A DNA stretch of 64,000 nt. Origin: Candidatus Absconditabacterales bacterium. Lineage in GTDB: Bacteria > Patescibacteriota > Gracilibacteria > Absconditabacterales > Absconditicoccaceae. The DNA lies in assembly GCA_025057375.1 (NCBI GenBank), contig JANWWO010000001.1, positions 62,001 to 126,000 on the forward strand. Direction: 5' to 3'. Below are positions 32,233 to 44,469 of this stretch, piece after piece (within the stretch, counting starts at the first letter, position 1; the number at the start of each line of letters is the position of its first letter). Made by a program: the position numbers and the translations under genes. The notes beneath the pieces were generated by a model. That model was not told the DNA's origin. It saw only the letters and a program-made list of their open reading frames with translations, and ran no database searches.

Positions 32233-33012
32233 TTACGGATGATGCAACTCAAGTCGTCATCATCACGCTCATGACTGTACTCCTCCTCATTCACTATCCA
32301 TCCATCATCAATGATTGGTTACTACTACTGCTGCTTCATCACATCCTATCATAAGCATCTCGTATGCAAGAGCAAAAAGCGATACAGGCGTATTGGCAGC
32401 TACTATACGAATAAACCCTTCTGTATCAAGACAAACTCATGCATACATATGACGATCAGAAGAACGAGGAGAAAAAGCCTGATTAATGCGGCCATCACGA
32501 ATCAAAACAGGTCATAAATGAAGAGCAAAATCAATATCCATCAATCATCCATGAAGAAACTGAAAAGCCTCATACCCCATCAATCACCACTGTCCCAACG
32601 TCGTCAGAAAAAAAACAACAGAAAAATCATCTCCTGACTGATAAGGAAGCAGGAGTGATTGTATACGATTTCTCCTGACAACAAGAATTGCTTGATTCCG
32701 TCGATCACGATCAGTTTGAGCAATCAACAGCCTCATCCACGTTCCTGAGGATGGGAATACTCAATACTCATCTCATCTGCCTGCAGTAATAGACACACTA
32801 TCACGAGGAAAGAACCAATGAAGGAATGACCCATCAGATGATAATAGATGCAGTCATCACGACGCATTGCCTGAATCAACCAGGGCATCTGCCAACCCAT
32901 CATCCATCGTATTATCTCTTGCAAGAAAAGAAGAAATCAGTAGACTGAGAAAAATCAGTACTACCAAAATACGTGTTCACCATCGATACTGATGATTTGG
33001 TCACACAGACAT
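32233..33012 (-). CDS. Exported phosphodiester-glycosidase-like (NAGPA domain) protein
   Basis: A 259-residue protein, ATG 33010-33012. The N-terminal anchor is GTRILVVLIFLSLLISSFLA. The C-terminal half resembles the NAGPA/phosphodiester glycosidase fold (GLMDIDFALHLGPVLIRDGR, SSDRHMYAGVCLDTEG and MLMIGCDEAAVVVTNHGGW). In that family the GC..A..LDGGGS segment carries the active site; here it reads GCDEAAVVVTNHGG, so the substitution needs checking. Many glycines, including runs near the end, are TGA. It probably acts on cell-surface glycan phosphodiesters. About 210 bp separate it from the prepilin gene downstream; that gap has no gene I can support. Confidence 0.6.
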
Positions 33013-33233
33013 TATGAGCGAATACCGCAAAATAAAACACCCCATCATAGAACTTGCGTCTGTACACAAGATCAAAAAATACAGAGACAAAAGTCAAGAC
33101 CAAGACAAATTACAAAGACAGAAATCTACACACCATACAAATACTTCCCCTTGCTATACCCAAAAATGTTCTGTTTTCAAGTCTTTTCTTACACTATATC
33201 ATACTCATCCGTATTTTATTTTTCTTTTTTATT

Positions 33234-34250
33234 ATGATAAGAGTACTGCTCTGACTCTGTACAGTTCTTGTGATACTAATCAGCTGACTCTATCGACATG
33301 CAACCCAATCAATTCCTCATACGGCGAGCATCTTTGTAGATGCATGATCAAGAATCTATTCCCTCCTTCCCTCTTGACTATCACCCATCCAATCTTTATG
33401 GCGAAAATATCATATTCGTCGTAATCCTCAGGTAGCAGAATCATTGCATCAATGACGCTACCAATTTTCTTGATTCTATACTGTCTATCAATTTCTCGAT
33501 CATGTAGTGCGCTGACCAGAGAACAATCTTATTTCTGTCACTATCCTTGAAGGACGATCAATCTATGATATCGATGATTATCTCACCAGTAGATGATTAA
33601 TCACAAAAGGTGAATACATCCAAGCAACCACACAAATTCCATCCACCAAAACACGACTCCCTTCCAACCTTGTCAGTTTAGAATGATTTCTCTATCCTGA
33701 TACGTATTTTCTTGATACAAACCAACCCATCATCCCCCAACTCATCCGTGTCCAACTCCAAGCATATGAAGACAAAGTCATCACTCCCCTCTCATGACAC
33801 ATCGCTGACGCTCTCACAAGAATGACTCGTAAATGAGTGAAAATGTCACCCTATGAATTTCTCATCTTGGCATCAATCATAGAAAAAGAAGAAAAAAATC
33901 ATGAAAACCAAGCACGTATTGGCTGACTATTCGTCAATAGACTCAAATCAAATATGAGAATCGATGCTGATATTTCATTATGCTACAACTTCAAAACACC
34001 TTATACGCAATGCACAACAAAAAAAATCATTACCAATCTCACAGACACAACCAATCTCTACAATACCAGAGCACGTCCTGGACTCCCTCCAACACCCATT
34101 GCAAATCCATCAGCAGAAACAGTTCGTCGCCTTGCAAATCGAGAAAGTCATGAATACCTCTATTATCTTCACGATTCCCATGGCAACATATACTTTTGAA
34201 AAACATTAGCAGACCACAATTTAAATAAAAGTAAATACCTAGGCAAATAG
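33234..34250 (+). CDS. mltG: Endolytic murein transglycosylase MltG
   Basis: A 338-residue protein with the MltG (YceG) layout: N-terminal anchor (MIRVLLGLCTVLVILISG), a LysM-like region, GFLYPDTYFL, the catalytic Glu in LILASIIEKEEKN, then ARIGGLFVNRLKSNMRI and the ending YNTRARPGLPPTPIANPS. It cuts nascent glycan strands and sets chain length. The frame stays open upstream (to a TTG near 33054), but ATG 33234 gives a standard anchor, so I prefer it. A terminator follows. Confidence 0.95.
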
Positions 34251-34256
34251 AAATAC

Positions 34257-34277
34257 AAGACAAATTTGTCTTTTTTG
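34257..34277 (+). terminator. Terminator after mltG
   Basis: The self-complementary AAGACAAATTTGTCTT (34257-34272) runs into a T tract, just after the mltG TAG. The loop must form by opening the central A/T pairs. Confidence 0.55.
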
Positions 34278-34332
34278 CTCATCTTGCTTACACTGATACA
34301 GAAGCAAGATTTTTTATTTTTTTTGTATTATC

Positions 34333-34902
34333 ATGCCTGATCAATCACTTTCTCTGCCGCTCAGATTTTTCCAAAACATTGGTGCATTTATACTCGGGCT
34401 TATTTTTGCCTATGGACTTGCTTTTGTCGCAATGACTCCTGGTCTTTTTACCGCAGATATGATGAATCAATATGGAGAAATCGTCACAAGTACAGAGTGA
34501 TCAGAAATACTCATCGATATCTATTCAGGCAATACACTAGATGTCAAAACAACCGTTTCCTATTCTGGCGTCCAAGCAATGATTGTAACCTTTGCCTTTG
34601 ATCATGAAAAAATATCATTTAATACAGGAGCAATCACGGCAATTGGCGACTTTCGTGTCAATGCATCCCAAAATCTTGTGAGCATAGAAATAGAGACACC
34701 AAGCCAGCTTTCAACTAATACAACCATTATGTCACTCCCTTTTACAACAGACCAAACAATTTGGCAAACACAAGTCAGGACAGTTTTTATTGTCGAAGCT
34801 GATTATGGAACAGGAGAGACAGAAGATCTTGTTGTCTTCACGAATACTCCACCAAATCCAAATCCAGAAGATGACGAATACTATGGCAACATGAGATATT
34901 AG
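34333..34902 (+). CDS. Exported hypothetical protein, beta-rich (189 aa)
   Basis: Start ATG 34333. A hydrophobic N-terminal helix (IGAFILGLIFAYGLAFVAM) is followed by ~130 residues of alternating strand pattern (VSYSGVQAMIVTFAFDHEKI ... TVFIVEADYGTGETEDLVVF), resembling a cohesin-like or Ig-like fold, and an acidic Asn/Pro tail. I cannot name a family. It lies 52 bp before another secreted beta-rich protein, and both may belong to one surface structure. Confidence 0.65.
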
Positions 34903-34954
34903 TACTGCATAAAACATAGTATTTGTATCTCCTCTTTTTACACCTCCTCTTCTC

Positions 34955-36601
34955 ATGCGAAAAAAAACTTTTCTGACTGCATTGATCATCCTCTCAAGCA
35001 TTACCACGTTGGTAACAGCAAGAATTGCTCGTTTTGATGTGCAAGTAAATCCATCTACGTTCAATATCAATGAAACAGTGGATATGACGATCAGAGCACT
35101 TGATGCAAATGGCGATGTCTTCAAAGAGTACAATGGAATGGTTATCATGGAATTTTCTCAATTTCTCAACCCTGACCAATATGACATCCCTTCTGATGGG
35201 ATTTATACCTTCCAACCACAAGATCTAGGAGTCAAGACATTTTCGAAAGGACTTAGACTCAAAGAAGGGGGGACCTACACGATCAATGTTTTTGATATCA
35301 ATGATGAAACAATTATGGGAAGCACAACCATCATTGTCGGAGAGAGAGAAGATGATGATCTTGTGAAAAAAAATGCAATCGTTGATATTATTTCACCCCT
35401 GAGTGGTGAACAAATCAATTCAACATCATTTGCGTTACTTGGAAGATCAGAAATCATCAGAAGTCCTATCCAAATTTTTCTCAATGGCAATCAAGTCCCC
35501 ATAGAAACACAATCTGATGAAAATGGAAATTTTTCTGCATTTATGAGAGGACTCAATAGTGGACAAAACGAAGTCTTTGTAAGAGTCGTCAATATTAATA
35601 ACCAAGTTCTTGCCGAATCAAATGTTGTAAGATTTGTTGCAAGGCAAGGAATCAATGATGGAACTCTCAATAGCATCACGATCACGCCCTCACCTACAAT
35701 GAATGCAGGAGATAAAACAACCTATACCATCCAAGTAGGGAATGGGGTTGCGAATGCAGAGCTAAAAATTGGTGATGTAGGAGTATTCCCTCTTGATAGA
35801 GCATCACCTACTTCATTTTCCAAAGTTATCGCTATCGATAAACCAGGAATTCATGGGCTATCAATCAATCTTCTTACCAATGATGGTGAAAGAAAAATTT
35901 ATAACAATATCGAATTTATCGAAGTAAAAGAACCGCCAAAACCAGTTGCTATCACCAATCTCAGAGTCGTCAGATCAACCATAGATAGTACATCTGCACA
36001 ATTATCATGGGAAAATGCCTGATCCGTATCATGATATCTTATCATGCGAGGTCCTACGCAAGATTCGATGACCAACTCATGATTTAGTACAGGAACATCT
36101 TTTACGGTTACTAACCTAGGCACATGACAAACAAGTTTTTTTCAAGTTTTTTGAGTCGATAATTCAAATACACCACTGGGAACACCCTCAAATATCGTAG
36201 CATCAAATTTTGAACAACAGTGATCTGCACCTGTCCTGTGAGGAACATGCGTCGTGAGCAATGTAGGATCAAGAACAGAAAAAGTAGGAAATCAACATTT
36301 TTTGATCTGGGATCCCGTCCCCAATGCCACAGCCTATATCATCTCCAAAATCGATGCTAATGGAGCTAAACAAGTCGTTGCTGAAGTCACGCAACCTAGA
36401 TACCAATACCCTTTTGATCCTACATTAGAGACAGCAACATTTGAGACATTTTCTATCGAAGCTCGCTGTAGCGATGGACAGACACTCATGGTACATGGAG
36501 CTGCAAGAGTCAATGTTTGACCAAAAGAAAATATACTTATCATACTCATCATATCCTTAATATGTTATGGATTCTATTATCGAAAAAGAACCTACATCTA
36601 A
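34955..36601 (+). CDS. Surface protein with Ig-like/FN3-like repeats and C-terminal anchor
   Basis: A 548-residue protein. The signal peptide is MRKKTFLTALIILSSITTLV with TARIA. Several beta-sandwich domains follow: about 30-125, an Ig-like segment at 135-225 (ISPLSGEQINSTSFALLGRS), one at 230-320, then two FN3-like modules (AITNLRVVRSTIDSTSAQLS and FLIWDPVPNATAYIISKID). The C-terminus is a membrane helix plus basic tail (ILIILIISLICYGFYYRKR). It is therefore an external adhesin- or stalk-like protein tethered at both ends of its sorting signals. In-frame TGAs at 36020 and 36518 are Gly. A strong terminator follows. Confidence 0.85.
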
Positions 36602-36633
36602 AAAAAAGAGCCTGACATCAGTCTCATCCCTAT

Positions 36634-36658
36634 CCGTGATTTTGTCACGGCTTTTTTT
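36634..36658 (+). terminator. Strong rho-independent terminator
   Basis: CCGTGA (36634-36639), a 5-nt loop, TCACGG (36645-36650), then C and seven T. It closes the surface-protein transcript. Confidence 0.8.
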
Positions 36659-36679
36659 GTAGTTGTTGTTTGTGGAAAA

Positions 36680-37081
36680 CTACCCAAACCAAAAATTCTT
36701 TTTTGGGGTCACCACAATAATAGTTCCTTGCCTAGTGAGAAAATAAACTTTCCCTTGATCATCTGTTGCATATCTATCAACAATTGTATATCAGACAGCA
36801 TCATCAGGAATATGATCATAGACTCACACGATATCCTGAGCAGGGACACGATAAGATTTCCAACGACTACGAATCAACAGGTCACCATCATCCGTTTTAG
36901 CATAACTGATGCCTGTATATCTCCACCAGACATACACCCACGCAATCCCAAACACAATCACCAAAACCACCATCACAGGAATAGCTATTGCAAACAAAAG
37001 CAAATTGAAAGCTACCAAAAACATAATCCCAACCAGAGAGATAAGAATTTTTTGAATTTTTCCTAAACGAGCAATAGTCAT
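36680..37081 (-). CDS. Small membrane protein, unknown (133 aa)
   Basis: ATG 37079-37081 to TAG 36680-36682. Two closely spaced helices (LISLVGIMFLVAFNLLLF and IPVMVVLVIVFGIAWVYVW) form a hairpin, followed by a soluble beta-rich C-terminal domain (LLIRSRWKSYRVPAQDIVGV, KVYFLTRQGTIIVVTP). Helix hairpin plus small beta domain resembles bacterial PH-like membrane proteins, but no motif proves it. It lies 131 bp downstream of glyS on the same strand. Confidence 0.65.
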
Positions 37082-37212
37082 ATGAAGAAAAAAATAATAA
37101 AATAAGAGATGAATACCCAACTGTCAATACTACTAAAAAATGGTAAATCTTTCCATCAAAGAACGTCGAGAATAATTATGACCTCACCATACATCAAAAA
37201 AACCCCTTCCCG

Positions 37213-38676
37213 CTACCCAAGTAAACTATCAATACTGATTCTCTCTTGTTTCATCGTATCTCTATCCCTTATCGTAATAGTCCCATCCTCAAGACTTTGA
37301 TGATCAATCGTCAAACAGTAGGGCGTCCCAATTTCATCTTGACGACGATAGCGTTTCCCAATATTCCCCGACGAATCGAACTCACAATAGTATTTTTTAC
37401 TAAGTTTTTTAAACAAATCCCGTGCAAGCGTCATCATTGCCTCATCTTTTTCCATCAAGGGAAAAATAGCATACTTCACAGGAGCCAAGGCAAAAGGGAA
37501 TCTAATCACCACTCTCGTGTCAGTACTTCCATCGTTTTTTTCTATAACTTCCTCATCGTAACAATCAAGAAACACTGCCATCACCGTCCTACTAAGACCA
37601 AAAGATGGCTCAATAACGTGGGGAACATATCTTTTCCCTGTTTTGGGATCATGATATTGCATATCAGTACCCGAGAACTGCTGATGCTGCGTCAGATCAA
37701 AGTTACCTCTGTATGCAAGTCCTTGTAACTCTCACCATCACCATGGATACAAATACTCTACATCCATCGTTGCTGAAGAGTAATGAGACAATTCATCCTG
37801 TTCGTGCTCCCTGACTCTTATCCTATCTGGATTAAGCTTGATAATATGGTGCCAAAAATATAACGATATGTCTCTCCATTCCTGATGTGATTTGAGAGCA
37901 ATCTCAGGATCATTGGGGACAAAATACTCTATCTCCATTTGTTCAAATTCACGGGTACGATACAAAAACTGTCCTGGTGTAATCTCATTGCGAAAGGCTT
38001 TCCCAATTTGTGCAAGACCAAAAGGAATACGAGCACGCGTCGTATTGAGAATATTTTTGAAATTGGTAAATAATGATTGACACGTTTCTGGTCTCATCCA
38101 AACCTTTGACGCATCACCTTCGATAGGACCAAGATGCGTTGAGAGCATCAACGTAAACTTACGAATATCAGTCCACTCAGCATCTTTTTTTGTATCTGGA
38201 TTTTTGATTGATTCTCCTTTCATGTACGCAAGCATCACATCCGGCCCCCATGACTCAGGCACAGTATTTTCTACACCGTATGTTTGAGCCAAAAACTTCA
38301 AAAGATCTTCCTCTGACAATGATTGACGTTTTTGTTCCAAATCATCTTCAATAAGTTTATCAGGACGGAATCTTTGGCCTGTCTTTTTATCATCAATGAG
38401 AAAATCACCAAAATTACTCACATGACCAGATGCCTCCCACGTACGCGGATGAGCAAGAATAGCAGTATCCATTCCATAGATATCATCTCTCTCTTGGACA
38501 AAATATTGCCATCGAGCATCAGCAATATTTTTCTTGACTAATGAACCATACGGTCCATAATCCCATGAATTTGCCAATCATCCATAAATATCTGATCATG
38601 GATACACAAATCATTTACGCTTTGCTCGTGCAACAACGATATCAAGTCAAAAATGTGATGAAGATGCTGACGCCAT
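37213..38676 (-). CDS. glyS: Glycyl-tRNA synthetase (single-chain, class II)
   Basis: A 487-residue enzyme. ATG 38674-38676 gives the family start (LDIVVARAKRKGFVYPGSDI then YGGLANSWDYGPYG). Motif 2 is GLAQIGKAFRNEITPGQFLY and motif 3 includes EPSFGLSRTVMAVF. It charges tRNA-Gly; in code-25 bacteria it must also charge the UGA-reading tRNA-Gly(UCA), so its own mRNA, which contains TGA codons, depends on its own activity. No insertion or missing segment is visible, and the length is normal for the archaeal/eukaryal-type bacterial form. Confidence 0.97.
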
Positions 38677-38898
38677 ACAAAAAAAAGATATAAAGAACTT
38701 ATTACGTACAAATACGTAAAAAACTATAAAAAACACAAAACAAGGACTGCAAAAAAAATGACTTTTTGCAACCAAGAAACATAAAGAGTGGGTGAATATT
38801 TTCAATACTCATACATCTCTACAGCGTAGCAGTATAGTTATTTTTGAACAAATTGCAAGTCCAAGAACGTTCACTTGCATTAGAAAAGAAAATTCATA

Positions 38899-38907
38899 TG
38901 CTATAAT
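38899..38907 (+). promoter_or_regulatory. Extended -10 element for the PBP gene
   Basis: TGCTATAAT (TGnTATAAT) with no good -35 at the right spacing; a TTGCAT at 38875 is too far away. The TSS predicted from it lies ~50 bp before ATG 38966. An in-frame ATG at 38909 would be too close to be used from this promoter. Confidence 0.5.
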
Positions 38908-38965
38908 CATGATTCACACTATCATCTCATCACTTCGTATCCTCTATATTCGCTATCGACAATAT

Positions 38966-41077
38966 ATGCTCGTTGGTAGCGTGCTTTTGCGATTCAGCAT
39001 CCCTCTCCAGCTCCAAGGACCTGTCCCCACCCCCGGTATTCTTGACTCCTCATGATGACGATTAGGAGAAAAAAAAACACAGGACCAGCCCAGATATCTT
39101 CCGCTCACAACAGTTCCCTCTGATCTCCAACGTCGAATTATCCATCGAGAAGATCGTCGTTTCTGACGACATCCAGGGATTGACCCTATCGCACTCGCAA
39201 GAGCTCTCTGGAACAATCGACACAGGCCTCAGTCCATCCAAGGTGCATCCACGCTTCATACTCAAATCCTCAAAAATCACGATCGTCTCCACACCAATCA
39301 CAAAAAAAGAACACGACTGACGAAAATCATGGAATTTGCCCGCGCACCGCGTCTTGCTCTCTGGTACAGCAAAGAAGAGCTTATAACAATGTGGGCAAAT
39401 ACTGTTCCTTTTGGGAATGGTATTATAGGATTTGAACGTGCCGCACGACATTTTTTTTCTCAACCAGTCGATAAAATCAACGCACACCAGCGTTTTGCAC
39501 TCTTTGTCATGGCTCGCAATCCACGCATCTATCATCCCTTTACCAATCCTGATCGTTTCCACACAAGATTTGATCGTATGTGGAGAGAATGTATCAAAAA
39601 AGATTTGTGTGAGGATGAAAATGTGTATACAACCTATTGACCCAGGATAGTACCTACAAACATAACCAATTCACTCTCATCCTGAATAAAAATCCACTTT
39701 AAGCCGTTGACACCACCACATCGAGCAGGATATATCACTAATACCCTAACCACTCGACCAAGCCAACGTCTTGATACGAACAAAAAAACAAACTGACTCA
39801 CCAATCAACATACAAGCACACACTACATCCGCACGACGATCGACACCCAACTGTCAGATGCTATTTTTTCTCGCATGAGACAAGTCGTTGCATCATATCA
39901 TCACCGTCGCGTATCTGATGCTGCTGTCATCGTGATTGATCATAGAAAACATGAAGTCAAAGCATTACTAGGAGGTATTGATTTTTGGAGTGAGACAGGT
40001 GGACAAGTCAATGCTGTGTTTGCAAGAAATCAACCATGATCAGCACTCAAACCGTTTGTCTATCTCGGAGCTGTTCTCCAAGGTCGATCGCTCGATAGCA
40101 CGATCCTTGATATTCGTCGTAGCTATCAAACAGCAGAAGGACTTCCTTACGAACCACACAATATCGACCTAGAAGAATGGTGAGCGATGACACTCGCACA
40201 TGCACTGGCAACATCTCGCAATACACCTGCCGTCGAAATAACCAATCGTGTCTGACTCACGACGATTGATGCACTTTTTCGTCATCTCAAACTCAATCTT
40301 ACCCAACCTAAAGAGCACTATGGACTAGCACTCTCATTGGGAGCTCCTGATATCAGGTTATGGGATTTGGTTCATAGTTACGGAATTTTTGTGCATCATG
40401 GATTGCGATGTTCGTCAGCATTGATTCAAGGAGATGTGACACGATGCGAACCCAAAGTCAGTAAAAATGCAAGCAAAATTATTGACAATGTCTTAAGATC
40501 AAGAGCGTTGAGACGAGCGACCTTCCCTTTGTATGGTAACCTCGATTATCCTGATGGTCGTGTGGGCCTCAAAACATGAACCTCAAGAAATTTTTCGGAC
40601 AATTGGCTTATTATACGAACAGATCACTATCTCATAGGTATTTGGGTGGGCAACAAAAATGGGTCACCTATGCACGAAGTAACAGGAAGTATGGGAGCAG
40701 GAGAAATCGGTCAGCACATCATCGCACTCCTTGAGCCTGAGATTGAAAGTCAGAGACTGAGTATTGAGCCACTTCCTTCATTTTCTAGATCAGTATGATT
40801 TGAATATCCTCATATCACCAACCGAGAAATCTCCTCGCCTCTCCCTTGACCTTACAAACTACTTCCGTGACAAACTAGCATCAGTCTCCCTCTTCATGCG
40901 TTTGTCCCTGAAGGTGAAGAGTTTTGGTGGGAAATACATATAGATCAGACACAGAAACGCTATTGATGAGAACAAAAAAGTCTGTATCTCAAACCATGAA
41001 CGGTGAAAATTCACCTCATAGATAAAACATGAACCATCCATGCATCACGCTCACTCACTATCCTTCCTGCTCACTAA
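38966..41077 (+). CDS. pbpC: Class A penicillin-binding protein 1C
   Basis: A 703-residue protein. The GT51 transglycosylase domain carries IIHREDRRFGRHPGIDPIAL, GASTLHTQILKN and ALWYSKEELITMWANTVPFG. The transpeptidase has SxxK (GSALKPF), SRN (LATSRNTPAVE) and KTGTS (LKTGTSRNF). The Gly of the KTG triad and the Gly before SALK are TGA codons. The C-terminal PBP1C-specific domain (FWWEIHIDQTQKRYWGEQ) is present. The N-terminal segment is a short membrane anchor; ATG 38966 is chosen because the promoter lies just before it. It polymerises and crosslinks peptidoglycan. MltG and VanY-type genes nearby complete a wall-synthesis toolkit. Confidence 0.95.
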
Positions 41078-41098
41078 TGATAAAAACGAGACAATCGC

Positions 41099-41126
41099 TT
41101 GCAAACACAAGAAAAAAAACTATACT
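41099..41126 (+). promoter_or_regulatory. Promoter upstream of the lemA remnant
   Basis: TTGCAA (41099-41104), 16-bp spacer, TATACT (41121-41126). Confidence 0.6.
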
Positions 41127-41161
41127 TATTGGATATTGCGTGTCAGTTTTTTTTATTTTTT

Positions 41162-41577
41162 TATCGATCTATATTTATCATTGTCTGAATTGTCGTTATT
41201 GTTACAATTATCGTCATCATGCAATACAACCGCCTTGTTACTCTCAAACACGTTATCGATCAAACCTATGCCGATATTGATGTTCAACTCACAAACCGTT
41301 TTGATCTCATCGAAAACCTAGTCAATACGGCCAAAGGTTATGCTAGTCACGAACAAGCAACCCTGACCAAAAGTATGGAAGCAAGAACATCGCTTCTCAA
41401 TACTGGTACAAATATGCAAACCAAAGTAGATGCTGATGAAGTCCTCAGTAGAACTCTCACATCCCTCTTTGCAGGATCAGAAAGCTATCCTGATCTCAAA
41501 GCAAATACCAATTTTCTTCATCTCTAACAAGAACTTTCCAATCTCGAAAACAACATCTCAGCATCCATACACCTATC
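41162..41577 (+). pseudogene. lemA: lemA, truncated and interrupted by TAA
   Basis: The N-terminal half of a LemA protein is clear: a membrane helix (IFIIVGIVVIVTIIVIM) and YNRLVTLKHVIDQTYADIDV, then NRFDLIENLVNTAKGYASHE. At NFLHL the next codon is TAA (41525-41527) where LemA has Gln, and homology resumes briefly as QELSNLENNIS. The rest of LemA is missing and an ABC ATPase fragment follows. No ATG lies before the membrane helix (the first in-frame one is 41219), so the start is also lost or non-standard. Confidence 0.75.
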
Positions 41578-41930
41578 AGCGATGATCGTTTGCAGTCTGC
41601 CTTGACCAACGCATGACTAGACACAACGCTGACACTCGACACCATCGTAGGAGAACATGGACTATTGCTTTCCTGATGAGAAAAACAGAGGTTTGCTCTT
41701 GCAAGAGTATTTGTTTTTGCATACGATGTGTTGATCCTTGATGAACCAACATCAAATCTTGATGCAGAACTCGAACAACAACTGCTCATAAATTATTTGC
41801 AATGTACAAAGACAAAACAATTATCTGCATCACTCATAGACCATTTGTTTTGAATATGGTGGAAAGGGTAGTGACAATGAAGCAAGGAATGATTGTGGAT
41901 GATACGGCTACACCCACTCCAAAAAGATAA
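41545..41930 (+). pseudogene. ABC transporter ATPase C-terminal remnant, frameshifted
   Basis: A fragment with the ABC signature (LLLSGGEKQRFALARVF, both Gly as TGA), Walker B and D-loop (VLILDEPTSNLDAE) and, after a frameshift near 41795-41802, the H-loop (TIICITHRPFVLNMVERV). Walker A and the membrane domain are absent. The THRP motif suits a type I secretion or peptide-exporter ATPase, not an importer. It directly abuts the lemA remnant, so a deletion joined the two. Confidence 0.75.
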
Positions 41931-42070
41931 AGAACAAACAAGCTTCATCATAAAAAATCACTCATTATAAGAATAATGCACAATATCCCCGCACAAATCT
42001 TTTTCCTTTTTTGTTTTTTGATCGTTGTACTTGTGGAATCATGTACCCTTTTTTACTTTTTTTTCTTCGC

Positions 42071-44245
42071 ATGACCACCTCATTTTTTCTACTCGCATTG
42101 TTAGCGACCATTCCTGTCTTTGCACAACAAGATACGTCGTTGATTGATCTTGATGATAGAGAAACACGTATCAACTGGGAGTATAAAACATTTCCATCCT
42201 GTCAAGCAATGACGAAAACTATCAATGATTTCTACAAAAAAATCCCGATCCAGATGCCTATCTATTACAGAGGGGCCATTCCCGAAGCTATCATGATGGA
42301 CAATACAGCAGCACCCACAGCAGGACAAAGAGGAACTCCTGATGCCTCAAAATCCTCTGACAGAACAACAACAAATACAGACTTTTCAACAACCAATAAT
42401 CAAATCGCTGGTGTCCAAGAACCAGAAATCCTCAAAAGCAATGGTCGTTATCTTTTCCATGCAAACAATAAAAATAAACTAATTTCCATCATCCAAACAC
42501 CACTCGACATGGAAGCAAAAACGATCAATCTCGATCGTGCAACAATTATCAACACAATCAAACTACCTGACCAACTCTGGATGACCAATCTTCTCCTCAC
42601 AGACAATCGCCTTGTAATTATTGGGACAAGACATAGTCAATATTGGAGTACAAAACCGTGATGGATTGATAGATCAAGTAGAACATTGGTAGCAGTGTAT
42701 GATATTAGTGATATAAAAAAACTCACACTTCTTTCCTTCCGTGATATTGATGGAAACTATGATGATGCAAGATTGGTATGAAATCGCCTCACTCTCATAA
42801 CCCAATCATGGATCAATCGATACTGGACATGGAACACTACAGAAAAAAAATCACTGACCGTTGATGATATTGTCCCTTTTAGTTATGACAAAGTCCGTAA
42901 TTCAAAGCTCACCATCACGAGAGCTGACTGTCAAGATATATCCTTCCTTTTGCCAGACATTACTGAAGACAAAATTCCCTCTACGCTTCCAAACTTCCTT
43001 ATTGTTTCACACATCGATATCAGTAAGTGAGATATTGTTTCTACAACTACTATCCTTGGAACCAAAGAGTGAATGCATATGAATGCAAACGATCTGTATA
43101 TAACATCGAGCCAATATACACCTCGTTGGGCATGTCCATTTGGTGCAAGATGTATTATGCCATGGTTTGATGAAGGAACCCAAACACTGATCCATAAATT
43201 TGCGCTCCCAACTGCCAAATCAAGCAAAATGAGCTACACCGCAACCACTATAGTCCCATGAATACCGCTCTCCCAATACAGTATGGATGCTGATTCACAA
43301 GGGAATTTTCGTATTTTAACAAGAAAATCACGACGCGATGGGACAAACTTTTTTGTTCTCAATCCTAACCTTGAAAAAATGGGAGAAATCATCGGTATCG
43401 AACCAGGTGAAGAATTCAAATCATCACGTTATATAGGTGATAAACTCTATCTCGTCACCTTCGAACAAACAGATCCTCTCTTTGTAATCGATATCGCCAA
43501 TCCAGCAAAACCTGCGATTATTGGTAAACTCAAAATTCCATGATTTAGCACCTATCTCCATCCCTTTCCATCCCCTGCTGGCAAACAATACCTCATTGGG
43601 CTTGGATATGAAACTGCTCCATCACCACGATGATGAATTGTCCAAAGTGGCGTCAAAGTGTCACTCTATGAAATAGACTATACCAAACCACAAACAGTTG
43701 ATGCGCAATGTAACAGCATCAAACATCTCAGCGGGGAATATGCATCATGTATCAACGATTTTGTCTCCTGAGGCATATTTGTTCGTGAAGTTGATCATCT
43801 CATTTTTGGATGACAGTGATCCTACGCTGATGTCCTTGACAATCCAAGAACCTTTGTAATGGATGCACAGGGCAACATATCACTCTCACTGATGGAAATG
43901 TCCCAAGAAAAAACAGGCGAACAATGTACTATCATCAGAATGCCAAATGGAACAACAAAAGAAGAAAACTGCCGACCACAGTTCAAAAATATCCTGCAAT
44001 TTTGGGGTATCCAGCAAGTTTCTGTCTCTCTCAATGGGCTATCCCAAGGACGCCGTATCGATTATCGTAGTCATATCGAGGAGCAGTACAAAGGAGATGG
44101 AACATATGAAGATATCCGTACTCGGGAACTCAGATCCCTCAATCCAAGAGTTGGATTTGTCTCTGATGTCCTCTATTTCATCAATGATGATTTTGCTAGT
44201 TTTGTAGACACAGATGGAAGAAAAAAAATACTTGAAAAAAAATAA
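42071..44245 (+). CDS. Secreted beta-propeller protein (724 aa)
   Basis: The signal peptide MTTSFFLLALLATIPVFA with QQD gives an exported protein; ATG 42071 fits better than upstream in-frame codons. After a variable linker rich in Ser, Thr and Asn, the body consists of repeated four-strand blades (GVQEPEILKSNGRYLFHA, LLLTDNRLVIIGTRH, RYIGDKLYLVTFEQTDPLFV, VGFVSDVLYFINDD), matching secreted beta-propeller proteins of the COG4880 type. These are thought to bind proteins or glycans outside the cell. Numerous TGA codons are Gly. It is followed by a Kazal-type inhibitor gene on the same strand. Confidence 0.85.
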
Positions 44246-44469
44246 ATATGTAGTCCACAAATACAGAAATCACAACTCTCTCCCTAGACAATCTCTAACC
44301 ATAAACCACCACATCAATACAGACTAAAAAAAAGGGATTCCTATTTTCATCGTTTTGTCAACAACCAAAACGAAAATGGTTATCGTAAACGTGGACAGTC
44401 CCCATGAGTATAATAAACCACAATACTTTCGATATTGTTGTTATCTTTTTTATTTTGTTTTGTTTCATT

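Noticed and set aside
39715-39790. tRNA-like stretch on the minus strand
   Set aside because: The plus strand is an uninterrupted part of the PBP1C coding sequence, and no consistent cloverleaf with acceptor stem could be built.
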